Assembly: GCA_950072225.1 (NCBI GenBank)
Contig: CATMOP010000150.1
Span: 1-5,673 of the forward strand
Direction of reading: 5' to 3'
Source of the DNA: an uncultured Nitrospina sp.
Lineage (GTDB): Bacteria; Nitrospinota; Nitrospinia; Nitrospinales; VA-1
Length of the DNA stretch: 5,673 bases
The position numbers and the translations under genes are program-made. The notes below the pieces were generated by a model. It made no database searches. It was not told where the DNA came from and saw nothing but the letters and a program-made list of their open reading frames with translations. Positions 1-3,747 of the stretch are shown one piece after another. Every line of letters begins with the position of its first letter. Positions within the stretch are counted from its first letter, which is position 1.

Positions 1-2
1 AA

Positions 3-218
3 AAAAACCTGGATAAATCTGTCAAAAAAGGTGAAATCGCCCAGGCGCAGAACAATGAGCAATTGACCCGGTTAAAACAAAAAGCCAATTGGGGAATAGC
101 CTGCGACCCTTCATTCATGGACGATTTACCCAGCGAGCATTACTTCGCCTCAGCTCGCTCCACAAAGTTGAAAAATATTTATCCCAACTCCTTCCCGAGC
201 GCTTATTCCCTGTCATAG
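3..218 (+). CDS. C-terminal fragment of an unrecognised protein (5' end outside window)
   Basis: The frame is open from the left edge and closes with TAG at 216-218, giving 71 visible residues. I do not recognise the family. The visible part begins with a charged, Lys/Gln/Asn-rich stretch that looks helical (KNLDKSVKKGEIAQAQ), followed by a more structured segment with Trp, Cys, Phe and Tyr (NWGIACDPSFMDDL, then EHYFASARSTK). There is no transmembrane segment or signal peptide in the visible portion, but the N terminus is missing. The only in-frame ATG (117-119) lies in the middle of coding-like sequence and is unlikely to be the start. The same frame continues beyond the TAG without interruption to 332, so this may be the front of an interrupted gene rather than a natural C terminus. 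The gene is convergent with nadE. Confidence 0.5.
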   Translation, partial: KNLDKSVKKGEIAQAQNNEQLTRLKQKANWGIACDPSFMDDLPSEHYFASARSTKLKNIYPNSFPSAYSLS

Positions 219-332
219 AATAATTTTAAAAATAGCATTTCGAAGTGGATCCGCAGCCAATTCAAGGACCAGAAGGACACCCAGGATTTTTTGGTGGCTG
301 AGTATAAGAAATACAACAAAGGACAGAAGTAG
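219..332 (+). pseudogene. Possible in-frame continuation of the preceding gene after a TAG codon
   Basis: After the TAG at 216-218 the same frame runs 37 further codons to TAG at 330-332. The translated tail reads as ordinary protein: NNFKNSISKWIR, then SQFKDQKDTQDFLVAEYKKY, then NKGQK. It is hydrophilic and helix-like, and its Lys-rich character matches the preceding 71 residues. There is no ATG in this segment, so an independent gene is unlikely. The second stop lies 18 bp from the convergent nadE stop, which is where a gene end would be expected in this compact region. The simplest reading is a gene broken by a nonsense mutation or by a sequencing error; stop-codon readthrough is possible but unsupported. 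The alternative is that 219-332 is non-coding and open only by chance. Confidence 0.35.
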
Positions 333-344
333 GCCACGTCGCTC

Positions 345-357
345 CCGCTTCTAGCGG
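345..357. other. Small hairpin over the nadE stop codon, between convergent genes
   Basis: CCGCT (345-349) and AGCGG (353-357) form a perfect 5-bp stem with a three-base loop that overlaps the nadE stop codon (351-353). Neither strand has a T-tract after it, so it does not look like a standard intrinsic terminator. It is the only stem-like element I see in the short gap between the two convergent genes, and it may be chance. Confidence 0.2.
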
Positions 358-2093
358 CGGCCAGTAGTGATAGGAAGGCGCCGGTCTTTGCCGAAGGCTT
401 TGGGGGTGATCTTCACGCCCGGCGGACCCTGCCGGCGTTTGTATTCATTAAGGTCCACCAATCGGGCGATGCGCTGGATTTCGGATTTGGAAAGTCCTGA
501 AACTTTAATTTCTTCTATTGAACAATCCTCTTCGATATAACGCAACAAAACTGGGTCGAGCAAATCATAGGGGGGTAACGAATCGGTATCCCTTTGGCCC
601 GGTCTGAGTTCTGCCGAAGGTTCTTTGGTCAAAACATTTTGCGGGATAATTTCTTGTTCCCGGTTCAGCCAGCGGGCGAGTTTGTAAACCAGGATTTTGG
701 GAACGTCTTTGATCACGGCGAATCCGCCTGCCATATCGCCATAAAGCGTACAATAACCCATACTGGTTTCACTTTTGTTGCCGGTGGTCAACACCATCCA
801 GCCAAATTTGTTGGAAAGCGCCATCAACAGGTTGCCGCGAATGCGGGCCTGCAGGTTCTCTTCCGCCAGACCTGGCTCGGTGCTCCAGAACTTTTCTTTC
901 AAAATGTACTCGTAAGCCTTCATGGCCGCCAGGATGTGAAAGGTGAAGGTTTTTATTTTCAGATTTTTCGCCAGTGCCAACGCGTCGTCGACGCTGCCTT
1001 TTGAGGAATGGGGGGACGGCATCAATACCCCGACCACTTGGTCGGGTCCCAGAGCGTCCACCGCTATCGCCGCGGTCAGGGATGAGTCGATGCCGCCACT
1101 CAACCCCAAGACCACTTTGGAGAATCCATTTTTTTTAATATAATCGCGCGTGCCCAGCACCAAAGCGGAATAGACTTCCTCCTCCTCCGATTTTTCCATG
1201 TATGCACATGGGGGCAGCGGGGCAACCTTTTTGACCTTCGACAACGAGGCAGGTGCTTTATAGCTTTTGATCCCAGAAGCCTTCGGCTTGTTTACTTTTG
1301 CGGGCAGAGTAATATTGGCAAAAATGATTTCTTCTTCAAACGAGTTACCCTGGGCGATGATTTTTCCTTTAGCGTCAACGATAAGACTTTGGCCGTCAAA
1401 CACCAATTCGTCTTGTCCCCCGACCAGGTTGACATAGGCGATCGGGCATTTATAATATTTTGCCCGTTTGATAATCATTTCTCTCCGTGCTTTACCCTTA
1501 TGGTAGGGAGAGGAAGAGATGTTTAAAAGCAGGTCTACACCGCCTTTTTGGCACAAGGTTTTTCCCGGCCCGGATTCTTGCCAAATGTCTTCGCAGATGG
1601 TCAGTCCTATTTGCGCCCCCTTCAGGGAAAAGCGCACGGGTTCGTCGCCCTCTGTGAAATAGCGTTTCTCGTCGAACACTCCATAATTAGGCAGAAGCAT
1701 TTTCCGGCACGTGGCGACATGTTTTCCGTCGCACATCAGGGCGGCGGAGTTATAAAGATGTTTGCCTTTTTGCTCGGCGAACCCAATAACGGCTGTCAAT
1801 CCCTTTGTAAAGGGTGCCACTTTTTTTAAAGTTTCCCTGCAATCTTCGATAAAACTTTTTTTAAACAATAAATCTTCCGGCGGGTAGCCGGTGAGCATCA
1901 ACTCCGGGAACAGCACGATATCTGCACCCATTTTACGCGCCTGGGTGCAGATCGACTTCACGCTCTCGGCATTAGCCTTGAATCCACCCACCAGACTATT
2001 GACCTGTGCCAGCGCAAGGCGAAGGGAAATTTCCGCACCTGAAACAGTCCGGCTTTTCTTTGGTTTCGCAGTTTTTCTGGTGACTTTTCCCAT
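351..2093 (-). CDS. nadE: Glutamine-dependent NAD+ synthetase
   Basis: This enzyme makes NAD+ from nicotinic acid adenine dinucleotide, ATP and glutamine, the last step of NAD+ synthesis, in the cytosol. It has two domains. The nitrilase-type glutaminase (about residues 23-262) shows the expected triad: Glu64 in LFPEL, Lys131 in CRKMLLPNYGVFDEKRYF, and Cys167 in TICEDIW; NISSSPYHKG (191-200) is also typical. A Lys/Pro-rich linker (about 265-296) leads to the synthetase domain, with the ATP-pyrophosphatase P-loop LSGGIDSS (331-338), TTGNKSE (436-442), YGDMAGGFAVIKDVPK (451-466) and KEPSAELRPGQRDTDSLPPY (490-509). The C terminus FGKDRRLPIT is where this family normally ends, so the TAG stop is genuine. 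At 580 residues it fits the shorter bacterial two-domain type. The ATG at 2093-2091 is the only sensible start, since the next Met (55) would remove the first beta strand; it gives a basic leader of about 20 residues and has no clear Shine-Dalgarno sequence. Confidence 0.97.
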   Translation of the reverse strand: MGKVTRKTAKPKKSRTVSGAEISLRLALAQVNSLVGGFKANAESVKSICTQARKMGADIVLFPELMLTGYPPEDLLFKKSFIEDCRETLKKVAPFTKGLTAVIGFAEQKGKHLYNSAALMCDGKHVATCRKMLLPNYGVFDEKRYFTEGDEPVRFSLKGAQIGLTICEDIWQESGPGKTLCQKGGVDLLLNISSSPYHKGKARREMIIKRAKYYKCPIAYVNLVGGQDELVFDGQSLIVDAKGKIIAQGNSFEEEIIFANITLPAKVNKPKASGIKSYKAPASLSKVKKVAPLPPCAYMEKSEEEEVYSALVLGTRDYIKKNGFSKVVLGLSGGIDSSLTAAIAVDALGPDQVVGVLMPSPHSSKGSVDDALALAKNLKIKTFTFHILAAMKAYEYILKEKFWSTEPGLAEENLQARIRGNLLMALSNKFGWMVLTTGNKSETSMGYCTLYGDMAGGFAVIKDVPKILVYKLARWLNREQEIIPQNVLTKEPSAELRPGQRDTDSLPPYDLLDPVLLRYIEEDCSIEEIKVSGLSKSEIQRIARLVDLNEYKRRQGPPGVKITPKAFGKDRRLPITTGRR

Positions 2094-2109
2094 AAAAATA
2101 AATATGCCG

Positions 2110-2140
2110 ATGACAATTTTGGGTGTCCGTGGAGTATACT
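2110..2140 (+). promoter_or_regulatory. Weak sigma-70-like promoter candidate for the + strand gene pair
   Basis: ATGACA (2110-2115, five of six matches to TTGACA) and TATACT (2135-2140, five of six to TATAAT) are separated by 19 bp, which is longer than ideal. The site lies in the divergent spacer, about 75 bp before the ATG at 2216. The -10 box sits in the perfect palindrome AGTATACT (2133-2140), so it could also serve the opposite strand for nadE, but I see no convincing -35 in that direction. The call rests on consensus matching alone. Confidence 0.3.
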
Positions 2141-2187
2141 ACATTCTAAAACAAACCAGCTACCAACACGTAATCTGATATTAAGAC

Positions 2188-2199
2188 ACAGTAGACTGT
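2188..2199. promoter_or_regulatory. Small inverted repeat upstream of the + strand gene pair (possible operator)
   Basis: ACAGT (2188-2192) and ACTGT (2195-2199) are a perfect inverted repeat with a 2-bp spacer, 16 bp before the start codon at 2216. The geometry suits a dimeric regulator site or a tiny hairpin near the ribosome binding site. A five-base arm can easily arise by chance, and no second copy is seen in the window. Confidence 0.2.
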
Positions 2200-2215
2200 A
2201 ATATAGAGAGCTATC

Positions 2216-2656
2216 ATGAGCGAAGCTGAATCGAATTCTGTTGAAGAAAGCATCAAGCACTCCATCCGCAAGAACGGGTTTCCGCAAAAGATTGTCCGCC
2301 TTCCTTTCAAGCCCGTTTATGACGCCTGCAAAAGAAATGGAACCCCGCTGGCAGGCGTGCTGGACAGACTTCAGGAGCAACAGATTTTCGGCAAGATCAT
2401 TGGCAACCATCTTGAGTTCCGCTCGCGGGAAAAAATCGATTTCAAACCTGCCAGCGCAGAATCCCCTGATGAGTTTTCCTGGACCGAGGGTTCCGCCAAC
2501 AACCTGAAAGGGTTTCAGGAGGCTGCCAAGGACGCCTTGGGAAATATGACACCCGAACAAATGGCCGAAGCCGGCAAAATGGTCGAAAACATGAGTGCTG
2601 AAGAAAAATTAAACATGCTGAAAATGTTCAGCCAGCGCTTTGATTCCGGAAAATAA
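2216..2656 (+). CDS. Uncharacterised 146-aa protein with a Met-rich helical C terminus
   Basis: I do not recognise a family. The protein is soluble-looking, with no signal peptide or membrane segment. Residues 9-75 form a mixed charged/hydrophobic region (KNGFPQKIVRLPFKPVYDAC, then LAGVLDRLQEQQIFGKIIG), probably a small alpha/beta or helical domain. Residues 76-95 look like a flexible acidic linker. The C terminus has two similar 15-residue helices in tandem, NMTPEQMAEAGKMVE (110-124) and NMSAEEKLNMLKMFS (125-139), with six Met in about 30 residues; this is faintly like STI1-type helical repeats, but that is only an impression. The ATG at 2216 is the first possible start, because an in-frame TAG lies at 2204-2206. 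Upstream AGAGAG (2205-2210) is a weak ribosome binding site. It is divergent from nadE and followed 24 bp later by another uncharacterised gene, so the two are likely co-transcribed. Confidence 0.85.
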   Translation: MSEAESNSVEESIKHSIRKNGFPQKIVRLPFKPVYDACKRNGTPLAGVLDRLQEQQIFGKIIGNHLEFRSREKIDFKPASAESPDEFSWTEGSANNLKGFQEAAKDALGNMTPEQMAEAGKMVENMSAEEKLNMLKMFSQRFDSGK

Positions 2657-2680
2657 AAAACCAAAGGTAATAACCACACC

Positions 2681-3550
2681 ATGTTGATATTTGCTAAAGA
2701 TATAGGCCAAAGAGACCATCAACACGAATTAGAAGACAAACTCCCTGAATTGAAACAGTATATGGAATACCAGCGCAAACTGTTTCCCTACACAGTAGTG
2801 CGGGCAGGACTGGACCTTGCCTACAAGGAAATCGATGACATTATGAGTTTTATCGATAACGATTACCAGCCTCTGGAAGACTCTTCCCGGCGGGAATACC
2901 CGGCTGATGTCAAGCAATGGTATACCAACCGCTTTCCCTGGACGTCAGCCTTCCTGAAAATGGAGGACATGCATTTCACACTGGTTACGCTCGTCAAGGT
3001 GATGGATTCCTTTCGCACTCACGAATCGGCCAGCGCCTATCACTGGCCTGTGCTCTACGACTCCGTCCACAATATCATTCAGGTATACAACAGCTTGATT
3101 CGAGATGATCCCGGCAACTCCCGGGACATTCATTTGAGCAACGGGGCCGAAGTGAACTTTGATGACTTCATCAATAATTACTGGTTTGATCTGGATTTTA
3201 TGGTTTTCTCTCAGGCCGATTACCCTCATGCACGGCATCAGGAAAGAAAAAATTCAATGGAAGAAAACATTAAAGAAGGCATGGCGGAAGGCATGGAACC
3301 TCTGGCCGCGCTAGAAAAACTGGACAGGCGGTTCAAACTTGATGAAGCCGCCCTCAAACTTCTCAGACGAGACCCGGTTGAAACCCGGTTCCTCGAATTA
3401 AAAAGCAATCCTGAAACCGGCAATAAATTTGACGGAATGGAGTATGTGGAGGACCCTCAACACGGCAGGTTGAGCATTATCGATGCGGAATATCTAATCA
3501 ATTGCGGGCATGCCAGCGTCACACTGGACTCGTTGAGCAAAGGCTCTTAA
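2681..3550 (+). CDS. Uncharacterised 289-aa cytosolic protein, second gene of a probable two-gene operon
   Basis: I do not recognise a family or a catalytic motif. The protein is rich in charged and aromatic residues and has no signal peptide or membrane segment. Residues 15-65 and 90-140 look mainly helical (ELEDKLPELKQYMEY, then LVTLVKVMDSF, then VLYDSVHNIIQVYNSL). Residues 158-178 are an unusually aromatic acidic stretch (VNFDDFINNYWFDLDFMVF). Residues 190-240 are a charged helical segment (MEENIKEGMAEGMEPLAALE, then LDEAALKLLRRDP). The end, about 245-289, looks like a small separate unit (NKFDGMEYVEDPQHGRLS, then IIDAEYLINCGHASV). The ATG is preceded by AAAGG at 2663-2667, 13 bp away, which is a weak and rather distant ribosome binding site. 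The gene is in the same frame as its upstream neighbour, separated by one TAA and eight sense codons. The partnership is inferred only from spacing and strand. Confidence 0.87.
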   Translation: MLIFAKDIGQRDHQHELEDKLPELKQYMEYQRKLFPYTVVRAGLDLAYKEIDDIMSFIDNDYQPLEDSSRREYPADVKQWYTNRFPWTSAFLKMEDMHFTLVTLVKVMDSFRTHESASAYHWPVLYDSVHNIIQVYNSLIRDDPGNSRDIHLSNGAEVNFDDFINNYWFDLDFMVFSQADYPHARHQERKNSMEENIKEGMAEGMEPLAALEKLDRRFKLDEAALKLLRRDPVETRFLELKSNPETGNKFDGMEYVEDPQHGRLSIIDAEYLINCGHASVTLDSLSKGS

Positions 3551-3561
3551 TACCCCTCTGC

Positions 3562-3588
3562 GGCATGCGTGATGCCCTCTTCATTAAT
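3562..3588 (+). terminator. Weak terminator candidate after the + strand gene pair
   Basis: GGCAT (3562-3566) and ATGCC (3572-3576) make a 5-bp stem with a 5-base loop, starting 11 bp after the TAA at 3548-3550. The sequence that follows is pyrimidine-rich and only moderately T-rich (CTCTTCATTAATCTT), so termination here would be weak. Position is the main argument. Confidence 0.3.
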
Positions 3589-3593
3589 CTTCG

Positions 3594-3609
3594 TGCCCCG
3601 CATGGGGTA
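3594..3609. other. GC-rich hairpin in the convergent intergenic region
   Basis: CCCC (3596-3599) and GGGG (3604-3607) pair around the tetraloop GCAT. The stem can be extended by one G-T and one T-A pair to 3594-3609. No T-run follows on either strand, so it is not a standard terminator by itself. It may help to stall or protect transcripts entering this convergent spacer, but no function can be assigned from the sequence. Confidence 0.3.
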
Positions 3610-3674
3610 GAAAGGGTAAAGGCTGAGGGAAAATTTCACACTGGGCTACCTTTTGTTTGCCGCCCACTCCCATG

Positions 3675-3714
3675 GAAGGAAAAAGGCTCCACGCCTTCGG
3701 CGGTCGCTTAGCCT
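3675..3714 (-). terminator. Probable intrinsic terminator of the large surface-protein gene
   Basis: Read on the minus strand, AGGCT (3714-3710) pairs with AGCCT (3688-3684). The enclosed sequence holds a second small stem, CGCC (3702-3699) with GGCG (3695-3692), around a GAA loop. The closing arm runs directly into five T residues, then CC and TT. The hairpin begins 33 bases after the TAA of the minus-strand gene, a normal place for a terminator. The outer stem is short (5 bp), so strength is uncertain. Confidence 0.5.
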
Positions 3715-3747
3715 CACCGCCTCTTTGCCCCTACGGCTAGTAGTTGC

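Noticed and set aside
594..1143. Open frames of 136 and 66 codons antisense to nadE
   Set aside because: They lie entirely within a securely identified nadE; the translations have no recognisable features and look like frame shadows.
1958..2560. 200-codon minus-strand open frame spanning the nadE start and the 146-aa gene
   Set aside because: It overlaps two better-supported genes and the spacer between them, and its translation has no domain-like pattern.
2216..2681. The 465-bp distance between the two + strand gene starts equals the repeat spacing in the surface-protein gene
   Set aside because: The sequences are unrelated and the equality of the two numbers has no structural meaning; coincidence.
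2654..2683. Possible readthrough fusion of the 146-aa and 289-aa genes, which share a frame with one TAA between them
   Set aside because: A shared frame occurs one time in three by chance, the 24-bp spacer is non-conserved-looking (KTKGNNHT), and the second gene has its own ATG.
3606..3658. GGTAG...CTACC stem followed by TTTTGTTT as a + strand terminator
   Set aside because: The stem is only 5 bp with a 35-base loop, which is unlikely to fold strongly enough to terminate transcription.
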